Shown: positions 9,575-18,240 of the stretch, piece after piece
How the letters are laid out: each line of letters begins with the position of its first letter
Position numbering within the stretch: position 1 is the stretch's first letter
Assembly: GCA_027012915.1 (NCBI GenBank)
Contig: JALUYN010000018.1
Span: forward strand, 1 to 23,876
From: Cellvibrionaceae bacterium
GTDB lineage: Bacteria; Pseudomonadota; Gammaproteobacteria; Pseudomonadales; Cellvibrionaceae
Length of the DNA: 23,876 nucleotides
Direction: 5' to 3'
The notes under the pieces: model-generated
Database searches by the model: none
What the model was told of the DNA's origin: nothing
What the model saw: only the letters and a program-made list of their open reading frames with translations
Made by a program: the position numbers and the translations under genes

Positions 9575-10960
9575 CTATCGGCGTGCTTGCTGCAGTCGCT
9601 GTATCAGTTTTTGATGAATGCCACCGAATCCGCCATTGGACATGATGACAATATGGCAGGGTGTTGTTCCCTGAGTCAGATGCATTGCGTCATCAATCAG
9701 GCTGTCGATATCGCGGCACAATTTGGCCGCGACAGGGCTGTGATTGACCACGTCCGCCAGATCCCAGTTAACATCGTCAGGCTGGTACCAGAGTACGCCA
9801 TCTGCGGCCATGCAGGATTTACCAAGATTCTGCTTGTGAATGCCCATACGCATGGTGTTGGAGCGGGGTTCAATCAGGGCAATGATCTTGTCGCTGCCCA
9901 CTTGGGCGCGGAGCCCTTCCAGCGTGGTAGCAATGGCTGTGGGGTGGTGCGCAAAATCGTCATAAACGCTCACCTGGTCCACTTCGCCGAGTCGTTCCAT
10001 GCGACGTTTAACACCTTCGAAGCGGCTCAGGGCTTCACAGGCTGTTGCCGGTGCGACTCCAACATTGCGCGCGGCGGCAATAGCCGCGACGGCGTTGCTG
10101 ACATTGTGGTTGCCGGTCATAGTCCACGACACGCTGGCCTGAACCTCGCCCTGGTAGCTGATTTCAAACTGGCTGCCATCAGGCTTCTGCAGTTGCGCGC
10201 GCCACACGGCGTTCGATTCTGTTGTGGAATCTGTATTTGTGGTTTCTATGTTGGTCCAGCAACCGCGATCAATCACGCTCTGCAAGGACGTCTCGCTCTC
10301 GGGGTAGATGATCAAGCCGTTACCCGGCACGGTGCGAACAAGGTGGTGGAACTGGGTTTGAATAGCCGCGAGATCGGCAAAAATATCCGCGTGATCAAAT
10401 TCCAGATTGTTCATGATCAGCGTGCGCGGGCGGTAATGTACAAATTTGGAACGCTTATCAAAAAAGGCACTGTCGTACTCATCAGCTTCAACGACAAAGA
10501 AAGGGCTGTCGCCGAGTCGGGCTGAGGTATCAAAGTTCTTTGGCACGCCACCGATCAGGTAGCCGGGTTTCATTCCTGCGTATTCCAGAATCCAGGTCAG
10601 CATACTCGCCGTGCTGGTCTTCCCGTGGGTGCCGGAGGCCGCTAGGACCCATTTGTCCTGCAGCAGGTGCTCACACAGCCATTGTGGACCAGAGGTATAG
10701 GGGATGGTGGAGTTGAGGACGGCTTCAACGATGGGGTTGCCCCGACTCATAGCGTTGCCAATTACCACCAGGTCAGGCTCCGGGGACAACTGTGCAGGAT
10801 CAAAGCCCTGGGTTAATTCAATGCCCGCCTGCTCCAGCTGCGTGCTCATAGGCGGATAGACGTTGGCATCACAGCCTGTGACGCGATGACCCAGGGCCTT
10901 GGCCAGTTGTGCCAGACTGCCCATAAAGGTGCCGCAGATCCCCAGAATATGAATGTGCAT
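9575..10960 (-). CDS. mpl: UDP-N-acetylmuramate:L-alanyl-gamma-D-glutamyl-meso-diaminopimelate ligase
   Basis: A 461-residue Mur-ligase family protein of the length expected for Mpl. The start 'MHIHILGICGTFMGSLAQLA' is the family's characteristic N terminus (Mpl has GTFMGS where MurC has a different Rossmann loop). The ATP loop GTHGKTS is at 110-116 with Lys114, 'LEFDHADIF' lies in the central domain, and the C terminus MSNGGFGGIHQKLI is diagnostic. Mpl reattaches the tripeptide released from old cell wall to UDP-MurNAc in the cytoplasm, sparing new synthesis. The gene diverges from the phosphofructokinase gene across 125 nt and is followed after 32 nt by the tyrosine phosphatase gene. No irregularity is seen in the coding sequence. 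Confidence 0.96.
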   Translation of the reverse strand: MHIHILGICGTFMGSLAQLAKALGHRVTGCDANVYPPMSTQLEQAGIELTQGFDPAQLSPEPDLVVIGNAMSRGNPIVEAVLNSTIPYTSGPQWLCEHLLQDKWVLAASGTHGKTSTASMLTWILEYAGMKPGYLIGGVPKNFDTSARLGDSPFFVVEADEYDSAFFDKRSKFVHYRPRTLIMNNLEFDHADIFADLAAIQTQFHHLVRTVPGNGLIIYPESETSLQSVIDRGCWTNIETTNTDSTTESNAVWRAQLQKPDGSQFEISYQGEVQASVSWTMTGNHNVSNAVAAIAAARNVGVAPATACEALSRFEGVKRRMERLGEVDQVSVYDDFAHHPTAIATTLEGLRAQVGSDKIIALIEPRSNTMRMGIHKQNLGKSCMAADGVLWYQPDDVNWDLADVVNHSPVAAKLCRDIDSLIDDAMHLTQGTTPCHIVIMSNGGFGGIHQKLIQRLQQARR

Positions 10961-11085
10961 GATGTGCCTGTGAGAGTCTCAAAAACTAAGGGCATGCAGC
11001 TTATCACGCTCGGGTGAATAATGGCTGGATTTCAAGTATCATTCGCGCAAATTCACCGATCATTTTTTACACAAGGTTCTTTACC
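10961..11085. promoter_or_regulatory. Divergent promoter region between mpl and phosphofructokinase gene
   Basis: A 125-nt gap between two divergent genes that must hold the promoters of both. I see no pair of good -35 and -10 boxes on either strand. The plus-strand gene has AAGG 10 nt before its ATG at 11086. The frame of that gene stays open back to 11014, but this stretch does not look like protein. Confidence 0.35.
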
Positions 11086-12351
11086 ATGGCCAAGAAGAAT
11101 GCCTTTTACGCTCAGTCGGGCGGGGTAACTGCGGTTATCAATGCGTCAGCCTGTGGCGTTATCGAGACAGCGCGCCAACACAAAAAGGACATCGGCAAGG
11201 TATACGCCGGTGCCAACGGTATTATTGGTGCTCTGCGCGAAGAGTTGATTGACACTAGCAAGGAGTCAGCCAAGACCATTGCTGCACTGAAGCATACTCC
11301 TTCTGGCGCTTTTGGTTCCTGCCGCTACAAGCTCAAGAGCCTCGAAGAAAATCGCGCGGAGTATGAGCGACTGATTGAGGTGTTTAAAGCGCACAACATT
11401 GGTTACTTCTTCTACAACGGCGGTGGTGATTCCGCTGATACCTGTCTCAAAATTTCCCAGCTGTCCGAGAAAATGGGCTATCCGATTCAGGCCATTCATG
11501 TTCCCAAAACTGTAGATAATGATCTGCCATTTACCGATAACTGTCCCGGTTTTGGTTCAGTGGCCAAGTACGTGGCGGTTTCTATCAAAGAAGCGGCACT
11601 GGATGTGGCATCAATGTGTGAGACCTCTACCAAGGTCTTTATCATGGAAGTCATGGGTCGTCACGCTGGTTGGATTGCCGGTGCTGGTGGTCTTGCTGCC
11701 GAGAAAGAGGGTGACGCCCCGCATATTATTTTGTTCCCGGAAATTGCCTTTAACAAAGAGAAGTTCCTGCGCAAAGTGAAAGCTACGGTTAAGAAGCATG
11801 GCTACTGCGTCATTGTTGCTTCAGAAGGTGCGCAGTACAAAGATGGAAAGTTCCTGGCCGACGCTGGCAGTGTGGATGCCTTTGGGCACACTCAGTTGGG
11901 TGGCGTGGCTCCAACTCTGGCCAATATGGTGAAGGACGAGTTGGGTTACAAGTACCACTGGGCGGTTGCCGATTATCTGCAGCGCGCGGCGCGTCATATC
12001 GCTTCGGCCACGGATGTGGAGCAAGCCTATGCAGTGGGTAAGGCCGCTGTGGAAATGGCGCTGGAAGGCAAGAATGCTGTAATGCCTGCAATTGTTCGCG
12101 GCAAAGGCAAGCGCTATAGCTGGACCATCGAAGAAGCTCCGCTGGCCAAGATCGCCAATGTGGAAAAGATGATGCCGCGCAAATACATTACTCGCGATGG
12201 CTTCGGTATCACTGATGAAGGCCGCGCCTACCTGGCACCGCTGATTCAGGGGGAAGATTACCCTCCATACAACAAAAACGGTGTGCCTCAGTACGCGCAG
12301 TTGAAAAAAGTGATGGTTGAGAAGAAGCTGAAGAAGAAGTTTAAAGCGTAA
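11086..12351 (+). CDS. pfp: Pyrophosphate-dependent type 6-phosphofructokinase
   Basis: A 421-residue phosphofructokinase-A family enzyme that phosphorylates fructose 6-phosphate in glycolysis. Two positions decide the phosphate donor. The catalytic loop is PKTVDND (140-146), with Lys141 where ATP enzymes have Gly (PGTIDND). The substrate loop is GGGDS (112-116), with Asp115 where ATP enzymes have Gly (GGDGS). Both point to pyrophosphate. The residue before that Asp is Gly rather than the usual Asp or Asn of related enzymes, which is uncommon. MGRHAGW and the FPE loop are present. Start ATG 11086 (MAKKNAFYAQSGG) is chosen over an upstream in-frame ATG at 11014 because the family begins here and AAGG lies 10 nt upstream. 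It is a single gene, divergent from mpl, ending in a strong terminator. The reversible enzyme lets the cell use PPi instead of ATP. Confidence 0.92.
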   Translation: MAKKNAFYAQSGGVTAVINASACGVIETARQHKKDIGKVYAGANGIIGALREELIDTSKESAKTIAALKHTPSGAFGSCRYKLKSLEENRAEYERLIEVFKAHNIGYFFYNGGGDSADTCLKISQLSEKMGYPIQAIHVPKTVDNDLPFTDNCPGFGSVAKYVAVSIKEAALDVASMCETSTKVFIMEVMGRHAGWIAGAGGLAAEKEGDAPHIILFPEIAFNKEKFLRKVKATVKKHGYCVIVASEGAQYKDGKFLADAGSVDAFGHTQLGGVAPTLANMVKDELGYKYHWAVADYLQRAARHIASATDVEQAYAVGKAAVEMALEGKNAVMPAIVRGKGKRYSWTIEEAPLAKIANVEKMMPRKYITRDGFGITDEGRAYLAPLIQGEDYPPYNKNGVPQYAQLKKVMVEKKLKKKFKA

Positions 12352-12367
12352 CTTCGGGACACTTGCA

Positions 12368-12407
12368 TCAACAAAAAAGGGCTCCACAAGGAGCCCTTTT
12401 TTGTTGA
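12368..12407. terminator. Strong bidirectional intrinsic terminator
   Basis: A perfect inverted repeat of 18 bp (12368-12385 and 12390-12407) with a 4-nt loop ACAA. The GC-rich core GGGCTCC/GGAGCCC is flanked by A6 on one side and T6 on the other, so it works as an intrinsic terminator in both directions. It ends the phosphofructokinase transcript (+) and the long yrbG-to-darP gene run (-). Confidence 0.95.
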
Positions 12408-12428
12408 AAGTGCAGGGGAGGATCGATC

Positions 12429-12953
12429 TTAAAGATCTTCCACAAACTCACGAATCAATTTGAACAATTTGCGTGCGCTGGCCGGTGGCTTTTGCTGGCT
12501 GGCTTCTTTCTGGGCGTTGCGAATCAACTGTCGCAAGTACTGAATTTCCACTTCAGGAAACTCGTTGACAAAGGCCTGAAGGTCTTCCTTGTTACCACTG
12601 AGTAATCGATCGCGCCAGTTTTCCGCAAGGTGATTCAAGCGCACGCTGTGCTGGCCGGCGTTGAGAATCTTGTCGTGGGCTGCGCGAATATCGTCCAGCT
12701 CTGCGGTTCGCATCAGTTTGCCGATGTATTGCAGCTGACGGCGGCGGCCCTCTCGATGTTTCATGCCACGGGCTTCATTGATGGCGTCGAAGAGTTGGCC
12801 CTGCAACGGGATTTTTTGAAACTGTTTGTCGGTGAGTTCTACCAGCTTCTCGCCAAACTTTTGCAGTTCCTCCATTTCGCGTTTAATTTGGGTTCTGGAT
12901 TTAACGACGGGCTCTTCATCGTCGTGGCTTGGGAAATCGTCAAAATCGGACAT
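12429..12953 (-). CDS. darP: Ribosome-associated protein DarP/YjgA (DUF615)
   Basis: A 174-residue highly charged helical protein matching the YjgA family. The acidic N terminus (MSDFDDFPSHDDEEP) is followed by SRTQIKREMEELQKFGEKL, the conserved GMKHREGRRRQLQYIGKLMR segment and the C-terminal FPEVEIQYLRQLIRNA. The family binds 50S subunit precursors and helps late ribosome assembly in E. coli. ATG 12951-12953 is taken as the start; a TTG two codons upstream is less likely, and no clear Shine-Dalgarno site precedes either. In pseudomonads this gene lies between tldD and pmbA; here it is the last gene of the run, 60 nt after mgtE and just before the bidirectional terminator, and neither protease gene is present. 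Confidence 0.93.
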   Translation of the reverse strand: MSDFDDFPSHDDEEPVVKSRTQIKREMEELQKFGEKLVELTDKQFQKIPLQGQLFDAINEARGMKHREGRRRQLQYIGKLMRTAELDDIRAAHDKILNAGQHSVRLNHLAENWRDRLLSGNKEDLQAFVNEFPEVEIQYLRQLIRNAQKEASQQKPPASARKLFKLIREFVEDL

Positions 12954-13013
12954 AATCAATTTGTTTCGAATAAGTGCTGAGTTGTGTAGGCGGCTGTATT
13001 CTGGGGTAACAGC

Positions 13014-14378
13014 TTAGCCGTAAAAATAGGTGGCAAGACCCAGGAAGGCAAAGAAGCCCACCACGTCGGTAACCGTGGTTAGAGCGACACTGCCCGCTAA
13101 CGCTGGGTCTATGTTCATGCGCTTGAGCAGAATCGGCAACAAAGCTCCGGCGCCGGCTGCTGTGATCAGATTGATGATCATGGCGGCGGCGATAATAACC
13201 GCGATCTTGGGGTCGCCAAACCAGAGACTGGTAATTCCCGCCATCACCAGCGCCCAGAGCAAACCATTGAGCAGGCCCACTCTTAGCTCTCGCGACATTA
13301 GCCAACTGATGTTGTTGCGACCGATCTGGCCCAGCGCCATACCGCGAATCACTACTGTCAGTGTTTGACTGCCTGCAACGCCGCCCATGCTCGCCACAAT
13401 GGGCATCAATACGGCCAGGGCGACTACTTTTTCAATGGTATCTTCAAAGATGTTGATGACGGCTGACGCAGTGATTGCTGTGAGCAGATTGACGCCAAGC
13501 CAAATGGCGCGGCGGGGGATGGCGCGGCGAACGGAGGCAAAGGTATCCTCGTCTTCGTCCAGGCCTGCCATGCTCATCAGAGAGTGATCGGCATCTTCGC
13601 GAATTACGTCTACGACATCGTCAATGGTAATTCGCCCCACCACTCGCTGCTCTTCGTCCACCACCGGGGCCGAGATCCAGTCGTGCAGCTCAAACAGGTT
13701 GGCCACTTCGCTGTCGCTCATTTTGACGGGAATGGCCTCCACGTCCGTCTGCATGACTTCGCGAACGGTGCTGGTGGGAGACGATGTCAGCAGCTTGGCA
13801 ATGGGCAGCAGCCCCACAAATTGCCCTGTGCGGTTGACGACAATCAGGTTGTCGGTGGAGTCTGGCAGTTCATCGTGGCGTCGCAGATAGCGCAGTACAA
13901 CATCCAAAGTCAGTCGAGGACGCACGGTAATGGTGTCTGTGTTCATCAGACCACCAGCGGTGTCCTCGTCGTACGACAGTACGTGTTCGACCCGCATGCG
14001 GTCCTGTTCGGTCATGGCCGCCAGAACCTGCTTGATTACCTGGTTGGGTAGCTGTTGAAGGATGTCAGCAGCGTCGTCGGTATCCAGGCCCTCGGTGATG
14101 TCCACCACTTCTTCGGCATTCATGCGCTGCAGAATTTGGGTCTGGATGTCGTAGGCCAGTTCTTGCAGTACCTCGCCTTCGGCTTCTTTGTCGATCAGTT
14201 TCCAGATCAGCCAGCGTGATGGCGATGGCGAGGATTCCAGTAGGTGGGCAATTTCTGCCGGTTGCAGGCCGTTGAGCATGCGGCGAATGGGTTTGAATGT
14301 ACCGCTGTCCAGAGCGCTCTGGATTTCTCCGAGCTGGGACTGAGTCTGGCGCATTAATTCTTCGTGGGTAGACTGCAT
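13014..14378 (-). CDS. mgtE: Magnesium transporter MgtE
   Basis: A 454-residue MgtE of normal length. The N-terminal helical superfamily domain (about 20-130) is followed by two CBS domains (about 135-260; 'EDTAGGLMNTDTITV' and 'VGRITIDDVVDVI') and five membrane helices (about 290-454). The pore-region motif GGVAGSQTLTVVIRGMALG lies around residue 331, and the acidic stretch before the first helix is present. MgtE is an inner-membrane Mg2+ channel whose cytosolic N and CBS domains close the pore when Mg2+ is high. It lies 93 nt downstream of ptsO and has its own candidate promoter there, so it may be transcribed both alone and with the upstream genes. No Shine-Dalgarno site is obvious before the ATG. 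Confidence 0.96.
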   Translation of the reverse strand: MQSTHEELMRQTQSQLGEIQSALDSGTFKPIRRMLNGLQPAEIAHLLESSPSPSRWLIWKLIDKEAEGEVLQELAYDIQTQILQRMNAEEVVDITEGLDTDDAADILQQLPNQVIKQVLAAMTEQDRMRVEHVLSYDEDTAGGLMNTDTITVRPRLTLDVVLRYLRRHDELPDSTDNLIVVNRTGQFVGLLPIAKLLTSSPTSTVREVMQTDVEAIPVKMSDSEVANLFELHDWISAPVVDEEQRVVGRITIDDVVDVIREDADHSLMSMAGLDEDEDTFASVRRAIPRRAIWLGVNLLTAITASAVINIFEDTIEKVVALAVLMPIVASMGGVAGSQTLTVVIRGMALGQIGRNNISWLMSRELRVGLLNGLLWALVMAGITSLWFGDPKIAVIIAAAMIINLITAAGAGALLPILLKRMNIDPALAGSVALTTVTDVVGFFAFLGLATYFYG

Positions 14379-14434
14379 GAAGGATCGCTGAACGGAATTC
14401 CGGTAAGTGGGTGGTGGCCTTTGCTGACCCCGTT

Positions 14435-14464
14435 ATTTTAGTCGTCGGCGTCTCAAATTGACAG
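14435..14464 (-). promoter_or_regulatory. Candidate sigma-70 promoter for mgtE
   Basis: On the minus strand CTGTCA (complement of 14459-14464; 4 of 6 match TTGACA) and TAAAAT (complement of 14435-14440; 5 of 6 match TATAAT) are 18 nt apart. It lies between ptsO and mgtE, where a gap of 93 nt in an otherwise tight gene run makes an internal promoter likely. Confidence 0.45.
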
Positions 14465-14471
14465 GCTCGCT

Positions 14472-14744
14472 TTACTCCTCTTCGCCAAACCGATCTGCAA
14501 TCAGGGTCGTAATAGCGAGCATTGCTTCGTCCTGGTCTTCGCCTTCCACTTCAAGGTACAGCTGGCTGCCCTGGTTGGCCGCCAGTAGCATTAGTGACAT
14601 GACGCTCTTGGCGTCCACCATTTTGTCTTTGACGCCGGCTTTGATGCTGCTGCCGTAGCGAGCGGCGGTGCTGGCCAAAAGGGCGGCAGCTCGAGCGTGC
14701 AGGCCCAATTTGTTGACGATGGTGACGGTTTGGCTGAGCATCAT
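14472..14744 (-). CDS. ptsO: Nitrogen PTS phosphocarrier protein NPr
   Basis: A 90-residue HPr-like protein. The phosphorylated histidine is His16 in NKLGLHARAAALL, and the second HPr motif VMSLMLLAANQGSQLYLEVEG follows. It lacks the regulatory serine context of Gram-positive HPr. NPr accepts phosphate from EI-Ntr and passes it to EIIA-Ntr (PtsN), encoded two genes upstream. Two ATG codons lie in tandem (14742-14744 and 14739-14741) after GAGGGG; the second has the more usual spacing, so the mature protein may be 89 residues. The spacing of 28 nt after rapZ supports one transcript. The acidic C terminus (RFGEEE) is typical of the NPr branch. Confidence 0.94.
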   Translation of the reverse strand: MMLSQTVTIVNKLGLHARAAALLASTAARYGSSIKAGVKDKMVDAKSVMSLMLLAANQGSQLYLEVEGEDQDEAMLAITTLIADRFGEEE

Positions 14745-14772
14745 CGGCCCCTCTTATTCTGAGTTGATCCAG

Positions 14773-15633
14773 CTATTGGTTCTTGTCCAACTCCCGATGG
14801 CGCAGCTGGGTGTTGGGATAGGTGGCGCTGAACTTTTTGTACAGCTGTTCGCAGAGAAATACCGAGCGATGACAGCCACCGGTGCAGCCGATGGCTACAG
14901 TCAGGTAGCTGCGATTGTTGGCGATAAAACGTGGCAGCCAGCGCTCGAGATAGTAGGCGATGTCTTGCTGCATCTGCAATACGTCGTCTTGTGCCGATAG
15001 AAAGTCGATAACGGGTTGCTCTTTTCCTGTGTACTGCCTCAGCGCCGGTTTCCAATATGGGTTGGGCAGGCAGCGTGCGTCAAATACAAAGTCGACGTCC
15101 ACCGGGATGCCGCTCTTGAAACCGAACGATTGGAACTGCAGCGCCATACCGGGTGCGGTTTTTTCGGTGATCCGTTGTTTAATCAAATCGCGCAGGTCGT
15201 GCAACGTCAGGTCGCTGGTGTCGATGGTCAGATCGGCGACCCGGGAAATAGGATCCAGTAAATCGCTCTCGCGCTTGATGGCCTGCTTCAGGTCTGTGTG
15301 TTCATCGCTCAGAGGATGTTTGCGCCGGGTTTCACTGAAGCGTTTGATCAGGGTGGGGGAACGGGCGTCGAGGTAAAGAATTTCGCAGTCGAGATCCGGG
15401 TGTTGAGCCTGGGACAAAAACTCAGGAAAGCGTTGCAGTTGGTCCCAAGTGTTGCGTGCGTCGATGCTGACAGCGGAATTCTGGTCGCTGCCCTGAGTAG
15501 TAAGGGTTTTTACCAGATCGGGCAGTAGGGAGGCGGGCAGGTTGTCGATACAGTTGTAACCGGCATCTTCGAGAACGTGCAGTGCGGTACTTTTTCCTGC
15601 GCCGGATCTTCCGCTAATCACAATCAAACGCAT
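14773..15633 (-). CDS. rapZ: RNase adapter/nucleotide-binding protein RapZ
   Basis: A 286-residue protein of full family length. The N-terminal P-loop is G8-RSGAGKST with Lys14, followed by EDAGYNCIDNLP, and the C-terminal domain has GCTGGCHRSVFLCEQL, which includes the residues used in small-RNA and metabolite binding in E. coli. There RapZ presents the sRNA GlmZ to RNase E and so controls glucosamine-6-phosphate synthase; it senses glucosamine 6-phosphate. Whether that sRNA circuit exists in this organism cannot be told from the window. The gene lies 42 nt after ptsN and 28 nt before ptsO, the order found in many gammaproteobacteria. Confidence 0.96.
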   Translation of the reverse strand: MRLIVISGRSGAGKSTALHVLEDAGYNCIDNLPASLLPDLVKTLTTQGSDQNSAVSIDARNTWDQLQRFPEFLSQAQHPDLDCEILYLDARSPTLIKRFSETRRKHPLSDEHTDLKQAIKRESDLLDPISRVADLTIDTSDLTLHDLRDLIKQRITEKTAPGMALQFQSFGFKSGIPVDVDFVFDARCLPNPYWKPALRQYTGKEQPVIDFLSAQDDVLQMQQDIAYYLERWLPRFIANNRSYLTVAIGCTGGCHRSVFLCEQLYKKFSATYPNTQLRHRELDKNQ

Positions 15634-15675
15634 GCTCGCTTCCTTGTATGGTTTTGGTAATGGCCAGATTTATAG

Positions 15676-16146
15676 CTACGGTGATGCTGCTGTATGTTGT
15701 TGGCAAGTTGCTGCCAAGTATAGCTGCTCGTTTGTTTCAGATTGACGAAGTGTTTCCAGATACTCCGTTGATATCAGCTTTTCTGCCAATGCAGAGAGTG
15801 TCTGCAGGTGTGAATCGTTGGCTTCTTCGGGGGCGATCAAAGCGAATACGATATCCACTGGTTTGCCGTCGATGGATTCAAAGTCGATAGGCTTGTTGAG
15901 CTTTAGTAACGCGCCGGTCGGGGTGATACAGTTGCGAATTCGGCAGTGCGGGATGGCTATGCCTTGCCCGAGTCCAGTTGACCCCAGTTTCTCTCTACCG
16001 ATAAAACTGAGAAAAATATCATCAGCGTCGAGCGTAGGGATGTCGTCCGCAATCAGCTTGGCAATGATTTCGATGGTGCGCTTTTTACTGACACCCTCAA
16101 CGCCGCACTGTGTGCGGCGAGGGTTTAGAAAGGATTGGATGTCCAT
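15676..16146 (-). CDS. ptsN: Nitrogen PTS protein EIIA-Ntr
   Basis: A 156-residue PTS EIIA-2 type domain. The phosphorylated residue is His67 in GLGQGIAIPHCR, and the preceding FLSFIGREKLGSTGLG and the later 'PIDFESIDGKPVDIVFALIAP' are typical of PtsN. In enterobacteria it receives phosphate from NPr and regulates potassium transport and other processes by binding partner proteins. Its start codon lies 2 nt after the hpf stop, so translation of the two is probably coupled. The C-terminal tail (QQHTAASP) is not conserved. Genes for the partner NPr (ptsO) and for RapZ follow. Confidence 0.95.
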   Translation of the reverse strand: MDIQSFLNPRRTQCGVEGVSKKRTIEIIAKLIADDIPTLDADDIFLSFIGREKLGSTGLGQGIAIPHCRIRNCITPTGALLKLNKPIDFESIDGKPVDIVFALIAPEEANDSHLQTLSALAEKLISTEYLETLRQSETNEQLYLAATCQQHTAASP

Positions 16147-16148
16147 GA

Positions 16149-16442
16149 TTAACGATGATTGTGACGAATCTTCTCTTTGTGTTTAATCAACTGGCGATCC
16201 AGTTTGTCCGAAAGTTGGTCAATGGCCGTGTAGAGATCTTCTGACTCTGAATTTGCAAAGAAATCCTTGCCGGTAACGTGCACCGTGGCTTCGGCTTTCT
16301 GGACCAGCTTGTCTACCGAGAGAATGACGTTGGTGCTGGTTATTCGATCGTGGTGCCTTTCGAGCTTCTGGAACTTAGTGTTCACATAGTCCTTGATCGG
16401 ATCGGTGAGTTCTACATGGTGGCCACTGATATTGATTTGCAT
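16149..16442 (-). CDS. hpf: Ribosome hibernation promoting factor (short form)
   Basis: A 97-residue protein of the short HPF/YfiA type: 'MQINISGHHVELTDPIKDYV', a conserved 'EATVHVTGKDFFANSESED' strand region, and a basic C-terminal helix (DRQLIKHKEKIRHNHR). It lacks the extra C-terminal dimerisation domain of long HPF. The short form binds the 30S decoding region and joins ribosomes into 100S dimers together with RMF. A good Shine-Dalgarno site (AAGGAG) lies about 6 nt before the ATG. It sits between rpoN (111 nt upstream) and ptsN (2 nt downstream), its standard place in gammaproteobacteria. Confidence 0.95.
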   Translation of the reverse strand: MQINISGHHVELTDPIKDYVNTKFQKLERHHDRITSTNVILSVDKLVQKAEATVHVTGKDFFANSESEDLYTAIDQLSDKLDRQLIKHKEKIRHNHR

Positions 16443-16553
16443 GTGTTACTCCTTCTGCTTTTAGGAAACCACTGTCTTGCGGGCAGACCGCTCAGACGGT
16501 GGGGATTGCTGCTGCCGCAGCGCTTTCGGCCAGCGACGTCCGGCGAGAGGTTG

Positions 16554-18068
16554 TTATACCAGTCGCTTGCGTTCGTTGGAGGCCGGAATATTTAAAGACT
16601 CACGGTACTTGGCAATGGTGCGCCGTGCGACTTTGATGCCCTGCTCTTCCAGCAGCGCGGTAATCTTACTGTCGCTCAAGGGCTTCTTGGGGTTCTCCGC
16701 TGCAACCAGCTTTTTAATGATGGCGCGAATGGCGGTGGATGAGCACTCGCCGCCAGAGTCGGTGCTGACATGGCTGGAGAAAAAGTACTTCAGTTCCAAA
16801 ATGCCCTGGGGGGTGTGCATGTATTTCTGGGTTGTGACCCGTGAGATGGTGGATTCGTGCATACCCACAGCATCAGCGATATCGTGCAGCACCAGAGGCT
16901 TCATGGCTTCTGCTCCGTGATCCAGAAATCCCTGTTGTTTTTCAACGATACAAGAGGCCACTTTCAGCAGGGTTTCGTTGCGGCTCTGCAGGCTCTTGAG
17001 GAACCAGCGAGCTTCTTGCAGATTATCGCGCAAAAAGGTGTTGTCGCTGCTGCTGTCCGCGCGCTTAACCAGCGCGGCGTAGTCGTTGTTTATGCGAATC
17101 TTGGGCGCGATATCCGGGTTGAGGTTTACCACCCAGCGATCGTCTTGTTTGCTGACAAAGACATCGGGCACCACATACTCGGTTTCACCGCTGTAAATTT
17201 GCTCGCCTGGATGAGGTGTGAGCCCTTGAATTAATTGTACTGCTTGCGCCAGACCGGCTTCTTTAAGACGGGTTCTGCGCATCAGGGTCTTGTAGTCACG
17301 GCTGCCCAGCAGGTCCAAATGCTTGGCGACAATCAGTTTGGCCTGCTCCAAAAACGGAGTGTCATTGGCGAGCTGGTTCAGCTGGATGGTGAGGCAGTCG
17401 CTTAGATCCTGAGCCGCGACGCCGATGGGATCGAATTGCTGGATGCGATGCAGTACTGCCATCAGCTCGTCTTCTTCAAAGTCTTCCAAGTCTTCGTGCA
17501 GGCCCGTTTGCAGCTCCTCAATGGTGCTGCCCAGCAGGCCAGAGGGTTCCACTGCGTCGATGATGGTCATGGCGATGGCTTTGTCGCGATCTGACATAGG
17601 TGTCAGATTGAGTTGCCACATGAGGTGTGACTGCAGCGATTCATCGGTCTGGTGACGGTTTTCAAACTGGCTGTCGTTTTCATCGGGGGCAGCCAGTCCT
17701 GTGCCAGTTGGGGCGCTCTGATAGATATCGTCCCACTGGGTATCCACTGGGAGATCTTCGGGTATGTTCTCTTGCCACTCCGGTGCATCGCTATCGGGGA
17801 TAGCAGGTGTTTCCTCTATTTCGTGGGCGCTATCGCCGGTCTGAGAGGCTTCCTTGAGGTGCGTGTCGCTTGAATCGCTGTTTTTATTGCCGCTGTCCGC
17901 TGCTGTGGACTCTTCTTCATTGACTTCAAGCATTGGATTGGAATCCAGGGCTTCCTGGATTTCTTGCTGCAGATCGAGCGTCGACAGCTGCAGTAGGCGG
18001 ATGGCCTGTTGCAGCTGCGGTGTCATGGTGAGCTGCTGGCCAATTTTGAGTTGTAGCGATTGTTTCAT
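16554..18068 (-). CDS. rpoN: RNA polymerase sigma-54 factor
   Basis: A 504-residue sigma-54. Region I at the N terminus ([20 protein letters not shown], about 1-50) is the glutamine/leucine-rich activator-responsive part. An acidic variable region II follows (about 50-130), then the core-binding domain, the helix-turn-helix '[20 protein letters not shown]', and the RpoN box [10 protein letters not shown] at 481-490, which reads the -24 promoter element. Sigma-54 directs transcription of nitrogen, flagellar and other genes that need an ATP-driven activator. It begins 172 nt after lptB, with a candidate promoter in the gap. I looked for a sigma-54 (-24/-12) site before hpf and found none with correct spacing. 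Confidence 0.97.
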   Translation of the reverse strand: MKQSLQLKIGQQLTMTPQLQQAIRLLQLSTLDLQQEIQEALDSNPMLEVNEEESTAADSGNKNSDSSDTHLKEASQTGDSAHEIEETPAIPDSDAPEWQENIPEDLPVDTQWDDIYQSAPTGTGLAAPDENDSQFENRHQTDESLQSHLMWQLNLTPMSDRDKAIAMTIIDAVEPSGLLGSTIEELQTGLHEDLEDFEEDELMAVLHRIQQFDPIGVAAQDLSDCLTIQLNQLANDTPFLEQAKLIVAKHLDLLGSRDYKTLMRRTRLKEAGLAQAVQLIQGLTPHPGEQIYSGETEYVVPDVFVSKQDDRWVVNLNPDIAPKIRINNDYAALVKRADSSSDNTFLRDNLQEARWFLKSLQSRNETLLKVASCIVEKQQGFLDHGAEAMKPLVLHDIADAVGMHESTISRVTTQKYMHTPQGILELKYFFSSHVSTDSGGECSSTAIRAIIKKLVAAENPKKPLSDSKITALLEEQGIKVARRTIAKYRESLNIPASNERKRLV

Positions 18069-18175
18069 GTATACCGATACAGCAGATTTTCTGGGCGGCC
18101 CGAACGGGGCAATTTCTTTACTTCAATACCCAGAGTGTAGTCAGAGGCTAAGGCAAGAGCAATGGGAAAATAAGC

Positions 18176-18203
18176 AATATATATGCCGCAGTCCTCTTGA
18201 CAG
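18176..18203 (-). promoter_or_regulatory. Candidate sigma-70 promoter for rpoN
   Basis: On the minus strand CTGTCA (complement of 18198-18203; 4 of 6) and TATATT (complement of 18176-18181; 5 of 6) are separated by 16 nt in the 172-nt gap between lptB and rpoN. A second, weaker pair nearer to rpoN is TTGCTC-17 nt-TACACT. The gap size and these boxes suggest that rpoN is transcribed from its own promoter as well as from upstream. Confidence 0.5.
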
Positions 18204-18240
18204 GCTTGAAAATTGCGGCTTCTGCTTAAAAGTTGGTCGC

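Noticed and set aside
9587..10525. 312-codon open frame on the plus strand, antisense to mpl
   Set aside because: It lies wholly inside the well-supported mpl gene and its translation shows no domain or signal; its length follows from the codon use of mpl.
16443..16553. Possible sigma-54 site before hpf (TGGCC...CTGC)
   Set aside because: The GG and GC are one base too far apart for a -24/-12 element and the flanks do not match.
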